64,000 bases of DNA from Verrucomicrobia bacterium LW23 (GCA_003054695.1 QAZA01000011.1:372001-436000), one strand, 5' to 3'. Shown: positions 45,419 through 55,140, counted from the first letter of the stretch. A program made the numbers and translations. The notes: generated by a model not told the origin, from the sequence alone.

Positions 45419-45584
45419 GCTGCTTTGCCATCGTCCACAACATGCTGGAATTCTTTATTCAAATCGTTATACCAGACGACCGTGTCGTTGGCAGGGCGCC
45501 AGCACCATCGGCTGGCAGTCGCTTAGTCTGACCGGACAAACGGACTGGGCTCTATAGCGGTTGACTCAATTCCGAAAGTGTTGT

Positions 45585-45638
45585 GGCGCTTCAGAGAATG
45601 CCGTGGCTGCACTCGCATTTAAACCGCCTTACCCAGCG
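45585..45638. repeat. Half-copy of a family D palindrome
   Basis: TGTGGCGCTTCAGAGAATG at about 45584-45602 and GCACTCGCATTTAAACCGC match the right arm and flank of the element at 16694-16913; the partner arm is missing. The rest of the gap 45419-45584 shows nothing recognisable. Confidence 0.5.
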
Positions 45639-46217
45639 TCACGCTCCCAGCAGCTCCCGCAGCTTTGCCTCCTGCGCCCTGGCCTCGAACCAGAAGGCGC
45701 AGAGGAAGCCGGTGAAGACGATGGCGATGGCTGTGCCGGCCACGCAGCCAAAGAGCAGATCGCCGGTCGCGCGCGTCGGGTCGGTGAGCCAGAGGGTTAG
45801 CATGGTGGCGGCGCCTGCACCTGCCAGGGCCAGCCACAAGGCGCAAAAGATGAGGACGGCGAAGTGCGGCGCCATCGCCACGTGAACGACCGAGCGCCGC
45901 GGGTCTGCCGGGGCGGCCTCCACGGTGCCGTTGACGCATGGCAAGAAGCTGTTGCGGTAGTGGATGATGCGCTGGAACTGGAACGCGTTGCCCCGGATGG
46001 TGCCGCGGAAGTAGCGGTGATCCCTGCTGCGCCACAGGCCGACGAGCGGGGCGCCGTTCTCCTGCGAGTTGTCGCGCAGCACCTGCAACGCCTCCTCGGG
46101 CGCAAGTGGCGTCTCCACACAAAAAGCGTGGGCAAGCGCCAGGCGCCGAAGCAGGCTGGAAGGCGCGGCGGGCGCGGGTGGGTCGGCGGGGAGAATCCGG
46201 GCGGCGTGCAGGGACAT
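45639..46217 (-). CDS. Membrane protein with two C-terminal helices, unknown function
   Basis: 192 residues. A soluble N-terminal domain contains GLWRSRDHRYFRGTIRGNAF, split by FQFQRIIHYRNSFLPCVNGTV, a pattern seen in uncharacterised bacterial membrane proteins. Two helices follow (about 115-137 and 152-172) and a short basic tail. It may be an integral protein with the soluble part facing the cytoplasm. The gene ends the block of minus-strand genes 45.6-47.5 kb; the GYF-domain gene is 101 bp upstream. Confidence 0.65.
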   Translation of the reverse strand: MSLHAARILPADPPAPAAPSSLLRRLALAHAFCVETPLAPEEALQVLRDNSQENGAPLVGLWRSRDHRYFRGTIRGNAFQFQRIIHYRNSFLPCVNGTVEAAPADPRRSVVHVAMAPHFAVLIFCALWLALAGAGAATMLTLWLTDPTRATGDLLFGCVAGTAIAIVFTGFLCAFWFEARAQEAKLRELLGA

Positions 46218-46318
46218 AGGGGCAGCGTGTGAGGATTGGCGGGCCCGATCGATCCTTTACGGGCTAAACAAGTAACGCACCAACGCGCCAATCTTGCGAC
46301 GGAAGCCGCTCCCGCCCG

Positions 46319-47527
46319 CTACATCCGCCGCCAGCGCGCAGCGGAGAGCTGCATGACCAGAGCGCCCACGGCAATCAGCACAACGCCGACGACCAGCAGG
46401 ATGAGGCCGTAGTGCAGTTGCGGCAGCGGCGACATGGACTCCACATACTTGACGCGAAGCAGGCGTAGCGGGTGGGTATTCTCGCTTAGCGTGGCGCGCA
46501 GCGTTTGCTGGTGGGCGTACAGCGCCTGCACCAGCCAGCCCAGCCCGGCGGCGGCGCCTGCCCAGCCGGCCCAGACCCAGCGGCCGCTGTTGTTCAGCGC
46601 GGCAAGCAGCGCCACCAGGCCGGCGGAGGCAAACAGCCCTACGTGCGGCTGGCTAAACTCCCAGAGCGTTACGACGTGGTTGGCGTTGATGGGGCCCAGC
46701 GCGTGGGGGTTGCCGACGGTGCGCATCAAAGGCAGCCACATGGCGCCAGCCAGCAGCGCCGCCCCCACCAGCACCAGCACTTTGCCGGACCACGCGAGGG
46801 TGCGGATGGCGCGCCGGCCCTGCGTGGCCTCGTGCTCCACCTGGCCGGGCGGGGACATTTTGAGGACGTGCCAGAGCGGCTCCCAGTCACGTGTGCCGTC
46901 GCGGCGTGTCGGCGTATCTTTCTCCAGCGCACCGGTTTCCACCCAGCGGCGGAGGAAGGCCTCCTCGTACGGGCCGGATTCCAGGCCGTCGCGCATAATG
47001 CGGTAGGCGATTTGCGGTTTGATCAGGTCCGACGGGCGCACATAGCTGTCGGTGGGCTCGATGCGCTGCGTGCGGTGCTGCTGTTTGGGCTTGCGGGTGG
47101 GCGACTTGCCGCTGCCGCCGCTGCCGGCGTCAGCATCCCTGGCGCGGTCCGCTTCGCCGGCTTTATCCCGCAGGTGCAGCGGTGCCAGCCGGTCGTGCGA
47201 GGCGTCGGCCGGGGGCATGACGATGCGGCCGGAGGGGCTCATGGTAGGGCCGGCCTTGATGGTGGTGGCTTCCTCGCGTACGCCGGGTGCGGCGCCTGCG
47301 GCGGGCAAGACGGCTCCCACGCCGCTCTCCGGCACACCGCCCACAAAGCCACGGCGCTGCGTCGGCGCAAACAGGTGGCCCATGGGGTACCAGGTCTCGC
47401 CGGCGTCGGTGGTGTACTGCAGGTTGGCTTCGATAAGCTTGCCTTCGCGGTACATCTTCTCCAGCTCCTCGCGGGTAAACGGCCCCTGCTGGCCGCCGTG
47501 CGTCCACAAGTAATACTCCAACTCCAT
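46319..47527 (-). CDS. GYF_2 (DUF4339) domain membrane protein
   Basis: 402 residues with two GYF_2-type modules: YYLWTHGGQQGPFTREELEKM (split at GGQQGPFT) at the N-terminus and YRIMRDGLESGPYEEAFLRRW at about 175-220, each ending in a WYPMGHLF/WEPLWHVL tail. A disordered basic linker lies between. Four membrane helices fill the C-terminal half (about 235-400). GYF_2 modules bind proline-rich segments, so this could be a membrane scaffold; partners are unknown. Proline-rich proteins occur elsewhere in the window (2.1 and 62 kb). Confidence 0.8.
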   Translation of the reverse strand: MELEYYLWTHGGQQGPFTREELEKMYREGKLIEANLQYTTDAGETWYPMGHLFAPTQRRGFVGGVPESGVGAVLPAAGAAPGVREEATTIKAGPTMSPSGRIVMPPADASHDRLAPLHLRDKAGEADRARDADAGSGGSGKSPTRKPKQQHRTQRIEPTDSYVRPSDLIKPQIAYRIMRDGLESGPYEEAFLRRWVETGALEKDTPTRRDGTRDWEPLWHVLKMSPPGQVEHEATQGRRAIRTLAWSGKVLVLVGAALLAGAMWLPLMRTVGNPHALGPINANHVVTLWEFSQPHVGLFASAGLVALLAALNNSGRWVWAGWAGAAAGLGWLVQALYAHQQTLRATLSENTHPLRLLRVKYVESMSPLPQLHYGLILLVVGVVLIAVGALVMQLSAARWRRM

Positions 47528-47688
47528 GCTGGCATTCCAAACCGACTTGCCGAGAAGTCAAGGCGGTAAATCTGTTAACCTGCAGATTGGTTGCGACTAT
47601 GATTGGTTTTGGCGGCAACGGCCGGCGCGCCTAATACCTGTAAAAAAGGCGTGAATTACACGGTAAGGTGCGTTATCACAACCATTCT

Positions 47689-48657
47689 ATGGCTGAATCC
47701 GTCGACGCCCTGAAAGAAAGGCTTGCTTACCTGGAACAAACGATCGAGTCGCTCAAGAAATGGGAGCGCCGTTCCTGGTTCAAGCGTACCTTTAACCGAT
47801 GGATTCCGCCGCGCAAGCCGGTTAGCACCCACTACGCACCGATTCGGCAGATAGAAACGAAAGTGGAGGATAAGGATAAGGCGGTGCCCTTTGCCTACGC
47901 CACACCACGGATGGTAACGGATCTGACGCAGTGCTGCTTCTATCACACGGTGGACTTACCGACGGTGGGAACCGTGAAGGGACACTGGGACCTTCGCGGC
48001 CGTATCGGCGAGTACCTGGGGCGGATCGACGTGGCCGGCCGCCGCGTGCTGGATTTGGGAACCGCGAGCGGCTTCCTGACGTTTGAGATGGAAAAGCAGG
48101 GCGCCCACGTTGTCTCCTTCGATGCGGATTCGTCGGAGCGCTTTGCCTTCCTGCCCATGCATAGCCACGACAGCGTGACCAAGCGCGAGGAGTGGTACGC
48201 CCTCCACGAGGGTGTGCTAAACACGACAAAGAACTCGTACTGGCTGTCGCACCGCCTTCACAACTCCTCCGCCCAGGCGTACTACGGCAATGTCTACAAC
48301 CTGCCCGGCGAGCTGGGGATGTTTGACGTCGTGGTTGTTGCGCAGATTCTGATCCACCTGCGCGACCCGATTATGGCGCTCACCCAGGCGGCCAACCGCT
48401 CCGCCCGCCACCTGGTGATTGCGGAAGGCATGATCGACTCGCCCGAAGCCGACATGCGCCTGTGTGGCAGCATGAAAAACGGCATTCCCTACGCATGGTT
48501 CAAGCTCTCCACCACCCTGTACAGGGAGGTGCTCGAGATGCTGGGCTTCCGCATTATCCGCCAAACCACGGCGTCCTATTCGTGCAGCGACTCCCAGCAC
48601 GACAACCAGATTCCGATCACCACGATTATCGCCGAGCGCGTGCAGACCACGGCGTAA
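47689..48657 (+). CDS. Class I SAM-dependent methyltransferase (CmoB-like)
   Basis: 322 residues. An N-terminal coiled-coil-like helix (1-30) precedes FYHTVDLPTVGTVKGHWDLRG and the SAM motif VLDLGTASGFLTFEME (about 124-139, motif I DLGTASG) with acidic motif II VVSFDAD. The layout with YHTVDL before the fold resembles tRNA carboxymethyl-uridine methyltransferase CmoB relatives and glycan O-methyltransferases. Start at 47689 (MAESVDAL). It is convergent with cysA with 49 bp between. Confidence 0.75.
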   Translation: MAESVDALKERLAYLEQTIESLKKWERRSWFKRTFNRWIPPRKPVSTHYAPIRQIETKVEDKDKAVPFAYATPRMVTDLTQCCFYHTVDLPTVGTVKGHWDLRGRIGEYLGRIDVAGRRVLDLGTASGFLTFEMEKQGAHVVSFDADSSERFAFLPMHSHDSVTKREEWYALHEGVLNTTKNSYWLSHRLHNSSAQAYYGNVYNLPGELGMFDVVVVAQILIHLRDPIMALTQAANRSARHLVIAEGMIDSPEADMRLCGSMKNGIPYAWFKLSTTLYREVLEMLGFRIIRQTTASYSCSDSQHDNQIPITTIIAERVQTTA

Positions 48658-48706
48658 TCAACCACGCGCGGCCCGGCGCCCGGCGGGCTCCCCCCCGTCC
48701 TCACAC

Positions 48707-49504
48707 TCACACCGCGTCCAGCTCGCGCGCACGCGAGCCTTCATGGAGGGGGGAGGGGATGAGTAGCTCAGATTCGTCGTCCAGGCCAAGGAACTTGCGG
48801 ACGAAATCGTTGGCGGGATTCGCTCGCACCTCGGCCGGGCTGCCGATTTGCTGGATGCGGCCTTCGCCGAGGATGACGACGCGGTCGCTCACCTCAAACG
48901 CCTCTTCCTGGTCGTGCGTCACAAACAGGGTCGTCAGGCGCGTTTGCTCGTGAAAAGCGCGCAGCCAGCGGCGCAGCTCCTTGCGCACCTTGGCGTCCAG
49001 CGCGCCAAACGGCTCGTCCAGCAGCAGCACACGGGGCTCGATCGCCAGGGCGCGGGCCAGTGCCACGCGTTGCCGCTGGCCGCCGGAGAGCGTGTTGGGA
49101 AAGCGCTTGGCAAACTGCGTCAGCTGTACGCGGCCCAGGAGATCGTTCACCCGCGCGTTTATCTCCGCCTCGCTGGGGCGCGTGGCGCGCGACCGTACGC
49201 GAAGGCCAAACGCGATGTTCTCAAATACCGTCATGTGCTGAAACAGCGCGTAGCTTTGGAAGACGAACCCGGCGCGCCGCTCGTACGCATCCCGCTCCGT
49301 CACGTCCGTGCCGTGGAAAAAGATGTTCCCCGGGCCGTCGTCGGGAAATTCCAGACCGGCAATAATGCGCAGCAGTGTCGTCTTGCCGGAGCCGCTGGGG
49401 CCGAGCAACGCGACGAGTTCGCCCGTCTCCACCTTCAGATCAATCCCCTCAAGGGCATTAAAACGGCCAAAGGTTTTGTGAATAGATTCGATGACAACGC
49501 TCAT
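48707..49504 (-). CDS. cysA: Sulfate/thiosulfate ABC transporter ATP-binding protein, CysA
   Basis: 265 residues. Walker [12 protein letters not shown] (35-45), Q-loop [11 protein letters not shown], signature [15 protein letters not shown], Walker [13 protein letters not shown] and the switch His in [10 protein letters not shown]. It is shorter than typical CysA (about 350) because the C-terminal TOBE regulatory domain is missing; the tail after residue 235 is only a short acidic end. Last gene of the operon sbp-cysT-cysW-cysA. Confidence 0.9.
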   Translation of the reverse strand: MSVVIESIHKTFGRFNALEGIDLKVETGELVALLGPSGSGKTTLLRIIAGLEFPDDGPGNIFFHGTDVTERDAYERRAGFVFQSYALFQHMTVFENIAFGLRVRSRATRPSEAEINARVNDLLGRVQLTQFAKRFPNTLSGGQRQRVALARALAIEPRVLLLDEPFGALDAKVRKELRRWLRAFHEQTRLTTLFVTHDQEEAFEVSDRVVILGEGRIQQIGSPAEVRANPANDFVRKFLGLDDESELLIPSPLHEGSRARELDAV

Positions 49505-49656
49505 AGTAAAGCAAGGTTGCGTTCGCGCGTGGCGGACAGATGATGAGGTGGAGGGGAAGGAGAATGTTATTAGATGAATCGGTAAGGATAATCCTGGAAC
49601 TTATGGTAGTAGAGGGGGAAGCGTGGTGTTTTCGGCCCCCTCCCTACGTTACAGGA

Positions 49657-50577
49657 TCACGGGGTACTTTCCAGCGCTTCTTTGGCCTGGCGTTCGGCCT
49701 GCCATCCAAAGAACGATTTGAGCACCAGTGTCAGAAGCGCCAGCATGGAGAGGATCGAAGCCAGGGCAAAGGCAGCCTCCATTTGGGAGGAGTTGTACAT
49801 CAGCTCGATATGCAGCGGGATCGTGTTGGTAAGGCCCTGAATGTGGCCCGATACCGCCGACACCGCGCCGAACTCCCCAATGGCGCGTGCATTACAGAGA
49901 ATGATGCCATAGAAGAGGCCCCATTTGATCTTGGGCAGCGTGATGTAAACGAACGTCTGCCAGCCGCGCGCACCAAGAGTCAGCGCCGCCTCCTCCTCCG
50001 CGCTGCCCTGCGCCTGCATCAGCGGGATGAGAATGCGCGCGACAAAGGGGAAGGTGACGAAAAGCGTGGCAATAACAATGCCCGCCGGCTCAAACAGAAT
50101 CGGAAACACCTGCTTGCCGCCGGACCAGAACAAGCTGTTGAGCAATCCCTGGCGGCCAAACAGAATCACAAACATCAGGCCCGCGACGATAGGGGAGACC
50201 CACAGCGGCAGGTCAATCAGCGTTACCAGAGCGCGTTTGCCGGGAAAGCTGAAGCGCGAGATGGCCCACGCCGCCGCCACGCCAAAGAGCGTGTTGAGCG
50301 GCACAACGATGGCGGCTGTCAGCAGCGTAAGCTTGATGGCTGAAACCGCATGGGGGTTTTCCAGCGCGTCGTAGTACACGCGGATGCCCTTCAGCAGCGA
50401 CTCCTTGAAGATGATAAACAGCGGCATCAGCAAGAAGCCGGCGATAAAGCCCACCGCAATGGTGATAAGCAGCAGGCGAACCCATAGCGGCTCGGTCGTC
50501 GCCTTACGGGGAATGCGCCGGCGCCGCGGCGCCTCCTGCGGGGGCGCGGGCTCAAGAGTGGTAGCCGAAGTAGCCAT
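49657..50577 (-). CDS. cysW: Sulfate ABC transporter permease, CysW
   Basis: 306 residues, about six helices. An Arg/Pro-rich cytoplasmic leader (1-30) precedes the first helix. The permease EAA loop reads EEEAALTLGARGWQTFVYITLPKIKWGL in two parts, EEEAALTLGARGW and TFVYITLPKIKWGL. FGAVSAVSGHIQGLTNTIPLHIE is the CysW-type periplasmic block. 152 bp separate it from cysA. Confidence 0.92.
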   Translation of the reverse strand: MATSATTLEPAPPQEAPRRRRIPRKATTEPLWVRLLLITIAVGFIAGFLLMPLFIIFKESLLKGIRVYYDALENPHAVSAIKLTLLTAAIVVPLNTLFGVAAAWAISRFSFPGKRALVTLIDLPLWVSPIVAGLMFVILFGRQGLLNSLFWSGGKQVFPILFEPAGIVIATLFVTFPFVARILIPLMQAQGSAEEEAALTLGARGWQTFVYITLPKIKWGLFYGIILCNARAIGEFGAVSAVSGHIQGLTNTIPLHIELMYNSSQMEAAFALASILSMLALLTLVLKSFFGWQAERQAKEALESTP

Positions 50578-50633
50578 AATTTAGGGAAGGAAAAAGGGGG
50601 GAGAGGAGAGAAAGAAGGTTTACTGCCGCGGGA

Positions 50634-51527
50634 TTACACCGACGCGCTGCCAGTTACGCGGCCGTTCCATGCCTGCAACAGGCTTACCACCACCAGGATA
50701 AGGAAGGAGAACACCAGCATTACCGCGCCCAGCGCAGCCGCCTGGGAGTACAGGCCCTCCTCCAGCGTGGTATAGATGACCAGCGGGGTAATCTCGCCCC
50801 GGCCAATAACGCCGCTGGCAATAAAGATGACCGAGCCGAACTCGCCCACCGCGCGCCCAAAGGCCAGGGTCATTCCCGTAAGCCACGCGGGCAAAATGGC
50901 CGGCACAATAATGCGCCAGAACGTTTGCCAGCGCGTGGCGCCCAGGCACGCGGCGGCTTCCTCGATATCCGTGGAGAGATCCTCCAGCACCGGTTGCAGC
51001 GTGCGCACCACAAAAGGCAGGCCGATAAACGTGAGGGCAATGGTAACACCAATGTTGGAGTTAGCCGTAGCCCACCCCGCGCGCCATGCCTCCGGCCCCA
51101 CCGCCCAGTGCACCCACTCTCCAAACGTGCCGTTTTTGCCGTACAGCACCGCCAGGGAAATTCCGGCCACCGCCGTGGGCAGCGCAAAGGGCAGATCCAC
51201 CACGGCGTCCGCAAAGCGCCGGCCAGGGAACTCGTACCGCACCAGCACCCAGGCGATGATAAAGCCGAACACGCCGTTAATCAGCGCCGCAATGCCGGAG
51301 GCGCCGAAGCTGAGCATGTAGCTGGCGATGGCCCGATCGCTGGTGATCTTGGCCCACGTCGCCGCAAACGGCTCCGTAAACACCTTGGCTACCAGAAAGG
51401 CCATGGGAATAAGCACCAGAAGGCTGACGTAAATCAGCGTGTACCCGAGCGACAGATGGAAGCCGGGCAGAATGGTGCGGTTCCCGAAACGGCGGTAAGG
51501 GATGGAGGAAGATACAGCGTCAGACAT
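50634..51527 (-). CDS. cysT: Sulfate ABC transporter permease, CysT (CysU)
   Basis: 297 residues with six helices. SLGYTLIYVSLLVLIPMAFL opens it, typical for CysT. The EAA loop is EEAAACLGATRWQTFWRIIVP and the VGEFGSVIFIASG block after it is the family hallmark. Gap to cysW is 56 bp. Confidence 0.92.
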   Translation of the reverse strand: MSDAVSSSIPYRRFGNRTILPGFHLSLGYTLIYVSLLVLIPMAFLVAKVFTEPFAATWAKITSDRAIASYMLSFGASGIAALINGVFGFIIAWVLVRYEFPGRRFADAVVDLPFALPTAVAGISLAVLYGKNGTFGEWVHWAVGPEAWRAGWATANSNIGVTIALTFIGLPFVVRTLQPVLEDLSTDIEEAAACLGATRWQTFWRIIVPAILPAWLTGMTLAFGRAVGEFGSVIFIASGVIGRGEITPLVIYTTLEEGLYSQAAALGAVMLVFSFLILVVVSLLQAWNGRVTGSASV

Positions 51528-51703
51528 GGCCGGGGTGGTTAAAGTTGCAAAAGTCTATTGATCTAGTCAGAATAAGGCAAGGGAAAAGCGCATTCGAATA
51601 CGGCAGCTTTCTCGGGCCGATGGGCCCGGGGGGAGTGAGGGCGTGTGATGCGAATGCGCTTGTAGGGAAAGGGGAGCGGAGTGCGGGTGCAAGGGCCCGG
51701 GGC

Positions 51704-52753
51704 TTACTTCTTCTTGTACACCTGATCGAAAAGCCCGCCATCGCCAAAGTGCGTTTTAAAAGCCTTGGGCCAGCCGCCAAACACGTCATCTACGGAGACG
51801 AGCGGGATGGAGGCAAAGAGCTCCTTGTTTTCCTCCGCAATCTCCTTGTTGCGCGGGCGGTAGTAGTGACTGGCCGCGATGCGCTGGCCTTCGGGCGACC
51901 ACAGGTACTCCACATAAGCCGTTGCCAGCTTGCGACTTCCGCGTGCGTCCACCACCGTGTCCACAACAGAGACGGGCAGCTCGGCCAGGATGCTGACGGA
52001 CGGGTAGACGATCTCGTATTGGCCGGGATTCGTCTTTTTGGTGATAAGCAGGAGCTCGTTTTCAAACGAAAGGAGGGCGTCGCCCTGGCCTTTGGTGATG
52101 AACGAGGTCGTCGCGCCGCGGCCGCCGATATCCAGCACCACCACGTTGTTAAACAGCGTGGTGACAAAGGCTTGCGCCTTCGCTTCGTCGCCGCCGGGGC
52201 TGCGCAGCGTGTAGGCCCACGCGGCCAGGTAGGTGTAGCGGCCGTTGCCCGAGGTTTTGGGGTTGGGGATGACAAGCTCCACGCCCGGCTTCACCAGGTC
52301 GGCCCAATCCTTGATGCCCTTGGGGTTGCCCTTGCGCACCAGGATGGCGATGGTGGAGGTCATCGGCGCGGCGTTGTCCGGCAGGCGCGTGCGCCAGTTT
52401 TTGGCGACGTAATCCTTGTCGGCCAGCGTGGCAATATCGGTCTCCTGGTTCATCGTGGCCACATCGGCCTGCATGCCCTCCAGAATGGACTTGGCCTGCT
52501 TGCTGGAGCCGCCGAACGAGAGATTCACCTTCACGTCCTTGCCGGCGGTGGCTTTGTAGTGCTTGGAGAAAGCGGTGCTGAAATCGCCATACAACTCGCG
52601 CGCCACGTCAAACGAGGCGTTGAGGATCTGGTCCGGCTCTTCGGCTGCGCACGCGGGGGTGACGACGGAAGCGGAGCTGACGGCGATCAGGCCCGCGGCG
52701 ATAACTGCCACGGCGCGGCGAAGGGGGGACAGGGACAAGGCGCGGAATTTCAT
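51704..52753 (-). CDS. sbp: Periplasmic sulfate-binding protein, Sbp
   Basis: 349 residues. Signal peptide (MKFRALSLSP, core AVAVIAAGLIAVSSA, cleavage near ACAAEE). ILNASFDVARELY, NLSFGGSSKQAKSILEGMQADV (split at SSKQAK) and TKGQGDALLSFENEL are the conserved anion-site blocks of the Sbp/CysP family. A second ATG at 52765 (MPLSMKF) is possible. It is the first operon gene, and 176 bp to cysT may contain a processing or attenuation site. A CysB-type or SAM-type control element was not found upstream. Confidence 0.92.
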   Translation of the reverse strand: MKFRALSLSPLRRAVAVIAAGLIAVSSASVVTPACAAEEPDQILNASFDVARELYGDFSTAFSKHYKATAGKDVKVNLSFGGSSKQAKSILEGMQADVATMNQETDIATLADKDYVAKNWRTRLPDNAAPMTSTIAILVRKGNPKGIKDWADLVKPGVELVIPNPKTSGNGRYTYLAAWAYTLRSPGGDEAKAQAFVTTLFNNVVVLDIGGRGATTSFITKGQGDALLSFENELLLITKKTNPGQYEIVYPSVSILAELPVSVVDTVVDARGSRKLATAYVEYLWSPEGQRIAASHYYRPRNKEIAEENKELFASIPLVSVDDVFGGWPKAFKTHFGDGGLFDQVYKKK

Positions 52754-52941
52754 GGATAGGGGCATAGTAAAAAGGAAACTCCATAATGTCAATCGACAAT
52801 TGTGAACGGGAGTTGGTGTTATTATGTAAGTATCGGATGGAGAATTAGTTAGGGAAGCTAAAAAAGCGCTTCAACTTCGCGAAACTGGATGCTGGGGCGG
52901 AGAAAAGGCTCTGATCAGGTCGACTTTTCTCAGCAACAAAA

Positions 52942-52968
52942 AAGGCGAGCTGCAGGACAGCTCGCCTT
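52942..52968 (-). terminator. Rho-independent terminator of the cytochrome oxidase operon
   Basis: AAGGCGAGCTG (52942-52952), loop CAGGA, CAGCTCGCCTT (52958-52968). On the minus strand it is followed by TTTTTTGTTG. It lies 51 bp beyond the coxB stop, so coxB is the end of the operon. Confidence 0.9.
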
Positions 52969-53018
52969 GGGGCGCAAGCGACGGGGAAGGGCCCGGCGCT
53001 TTGCTTATGAAATGGCAT

Positions 53019-53792
53019 TTACTGCTTTGCGATCGCCTTGGGCTCGGCCGCGGTGTTGGCCGTCTTCAAGTCGGCCTGCCACGTCTTGAAGTCTTCGGCG
53101 CTGAGCACCTTGACAACGCTCTTCATGCTCGCGTGGCCCTTGCCGCACAGCTGGCCGCAGATAACGGTGTACTCACCCTCGCGGGTGCCAACGAACCAGA
53201 TCGGGATGCGGGTGCCGGGGATGGCGTCCTTGGCGGTGCGGAACTCCGGCACGGCAAAGTTGTGGATCACGTCCTTGGAGGTGATGTTGAGCACCACGGC
53301 CTGGCCAATCGGCACGGCCATCTCGCCCTGGCTGATGATGTCGTCCTTGGCGTGCGGGTCGGAGGAATCGAGGCCGATGGGGTTGGTCTGGCTGACGAGG
53401 TTCATGCTCTTCTTGCCAAACACGCCGTCGGCGCCGGGGTAATGGTAGTTCCACCCAAACGCCTGGGCGACGAGATGCACCTGAAGGGCGGACTTTTCGT
53501 CCGGGAAACCGGAGGTGCGCTGGAACCAGAGCGGCAGCGCAAAGCCCAGCAGCAGAACGGCTTCCACCAGCACGACGGTAAACTCCAGGTGCTTGAACAC
53601 CGTGCCCTCGGCGCCGTAGTAGCTGGCCTTGGGATTTTTGGACGCGCGGAAACGCCAGAGGAGGTAGCAGTAGAACGCAAACCAGCCGACAAACAGAATG
53701 AGCATGAACCAGTGGCAAAACTCGATCATCTGGTCGATCTGGAACGCGTGCTGCGAGGCGGCGGGCGGCATGCCCATCAGGGTGTTAATCAT
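53019..53792 (-). CDS. coxB: Cytochrome c oxidase subunit II, CoxB
   Basis: 257 residues. Two membrane helices (about 25-47 and 72-92), then a cupredoxin domain. The CuA site is C212GQLCGKGHASM with C212, C216, H220, M223 and the upstream His in DVIHNFAVPEF. No C-terminal cytochrome c domain. In most operons this gene comes first; here it is last, before a strong terminator. The N-terminus lacks a lipobox. Confidence 0.93.
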   Translation of the reverse strand: MINTLMGMPPAASQHAFQIDQMIEFCHWFMLILFVGWFAFYCYLLWRFRASKNPKASYYGAEGTVFKHLEFTVVLVEAVLLLGFALPLWFQRTSGFPDEKSALQVHLVAQAFGWNYHYPGADGVFGKKSMNLVSQTNPIGLDSSDPHAKDDIISQGEMAVPIGQAVVLNITSKDVIHNFAVPEFRTAKDAIPGTRIPIWFVGTREGEYTVICGQLCGKGHASMKSVVKVLSAEDFKTWQADLKTANTAAEPKAIAKQ

Positions 53793-53875
53793 GGGTCAGG
53801 TCAAGTCAGTGTGTGGGGAAAGTAAGGTGTGGGTACGGGAAAGGGGAGGGGCGCAGCGTCGTCGCTCACCACGAG

Positions 53876-54196
53876 TCAGGAGCGATGCGGCGTGGCCTTG
53901 AGCGTGGTGGCATCGGAGCCGGCCGGGACGCTGGCCACGTAGGTGGTGTGCACGGCGCCGGCGCTGGAGAAAGCTTTGGTGCGCAGGTGCCACATAAATG
54001 CGCCCGCGCTGCCCATCATCACCATAATGATGCCGAGCATAAACAGCACCGCCGTATCGATCGCCTCCGTCACCTGCGTGCCGGGTGCGCCGTAGCACAC
54101 GGGGCACGCGCTGGCCGCCCCGGGCAGCGCAAGCACAAGCGCACAGGCCAGGATCATCAGCGGAAGGGCGCGGTGGAGAGGGGAAGTAGTGCGCAT
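53876..54196 (-). CDS. Small membrane protein with CPVC motif, oxidase-operon partner
   Basis: 106 residues. Signal or first helix (about 9-28) ends in ASACPVCYG, a CxxC just outside the membrane, followed by a second helix (about 47-68) and a Ser/Thr-rich tail. The CPVC resembles a thioredoxin-like or metal-handling pair and could help assemble CuA in the neighbouring CoxB. That is inference from position; the family is not named with confidence. Confidence 0.72.
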   Translation of the reverse strand: MRTTSPLHRALPLMILACALVLALPGAASACPVCYGAPGTQVTEAIDTAVLFMLGIIMVMMGSAGAFMWHLRTKAFSSAGAVHTTYVASVPAGSDATTLKATPHRS

Positions 54197-54289
54197 GAAA
54201 GTGGGGCGGTGGGGGGGTGAGGGGAGGTGCGGCAGTGAATGCGGGAAGCGAAGGGAATGGCGGAAGCGATCCGCCCGGGAAGCCCGAGA

Positions 54290-54496
54290 TCAGTTATCCG
54301 AGATCCCCTTTGCTTTCTGGATGAAGTAGACTTCGTAAACCGCCAGGCCAAGCCCGATGATCAGGCAGCAGACGCCAAAAAAGGCGTTGAGGATCGAGCC
54401 CTGCAGTTCTTCGACAAAGAAGAACGCCCAGGCCGTGCCCAAGAAGAGGATAACGGCGGCGGTGATGAAGACGAGATGCATTTCTTTAAGGCCCAT
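54290..54496 (-). CDS. Two-helix small protein of the cytochrome oxidase operon
   Basis: 68 residues from MGLKEMHLVF, a start that places the first helix right at the N-terminus (ITAAVILFLGTAWAFFFV). A second helix is FFGVCCLIIGLGLAVYEVYF, with a short basic tail. Likely a small structural or assembly subunit of the oxidase. A longer frame to 54541 adds an unlikely Arg/Pro leader. Confidence 0.7.
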   Translation of the reverse strand: MGLKEMHLVFITAAVILFLGTAWAFFFVEELQGSILNAFFGVCCLIIGLGLAVYEVYFIQKAKGISDN

Positions 54497-54640
54497 AAGT
54501 GCTCCGTTCCAGGTCGGGGGTGTCGCCCTGGCGCCGCGCATTCACGTTGGAGATGAATCGCGGCGTCGCTTGCCGGCGGCCTGTTTTGAATCAGGTGGTT
54601 GGTGGGAGTTGGTGGCGAGGGAGAGGTTGTATCGGTATGC

Positions 54641-55066
54641 TTAGTGCACGGTGGGATGTCCCGCCGGCACAACGTGGTCGGCCGGGCGCTCCTTGTAGGG
54701 ATCTTTGCCCCAGTGGATCGGGTCGTACCAGGCAAACCACGTCAGGAAGAAGAGGATAAACGCGCAGACAACGGCGCCGATCATCACCTGATAGATCAGC
54801 TTTTTCTCTGTCATCATGTGCATAAACACAGCCACAACAAGGCCGGCCTTAAAGGTGGCAATAATCAGCGCGCAGATGATATGACCCCAGGTGCTGAACG
54901 GCAGGTAAGCCACCAGCACCGTGATGATCGTCAGCACAAAAAGCGAGCCGAAGATAATCCAGTAGAGCTTGATGTGCTGCTCGATGTGCTCGATCTCATG
55001 CGGATCGGGAGCGTGCGGGTCGCTCGACACCGCGTGGTGGTCTTTGTCGTGGGTGTGGGAGGCCAT
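54641..55066 (-). CDS. coxD: Cytochrome c oxidase subunit IV (prokaryotic type), CoxD
   Basis: 141 residues: His/Asp-rich N-terminus, then three helices (about 32-53, 61-83 with FKAGLVVAVFMHM, 92-112). VAVFMHM is the core motif of the small subunit IV of caa3-type oxidases. Third in the operon after subunits I and III. Confidence 0.87.
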   Translation of the reverse strand: MASHTHDKDHHAVSSDPHAPDPHEIEHIEQHIKLYWIIFGSLFVLTIITVLVAYLPFSTWGHIICALIIATFKAGLVVAVFMHMMTEKKLIYQVMIGAVVCAFILFFLTWFAWYDPIHWGKDPYKERPADHVVPAGHPTVH

Positions 55067-55140
55067 GTTGATGAGTAGAGAAAAGGCTGTCTTTCAGTGT
55101 GTCAGAAAGGCGCAATCACAGTGCGTGGTAAAAATCCTCC

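Noticed and set aside
48658-48706. GC-rich stretch between the methyltransferase and cysA as a bidirectional terminator
   Set aside because: It contains GGCGCCCGGCGG but no clean stem with a T-run on either side.
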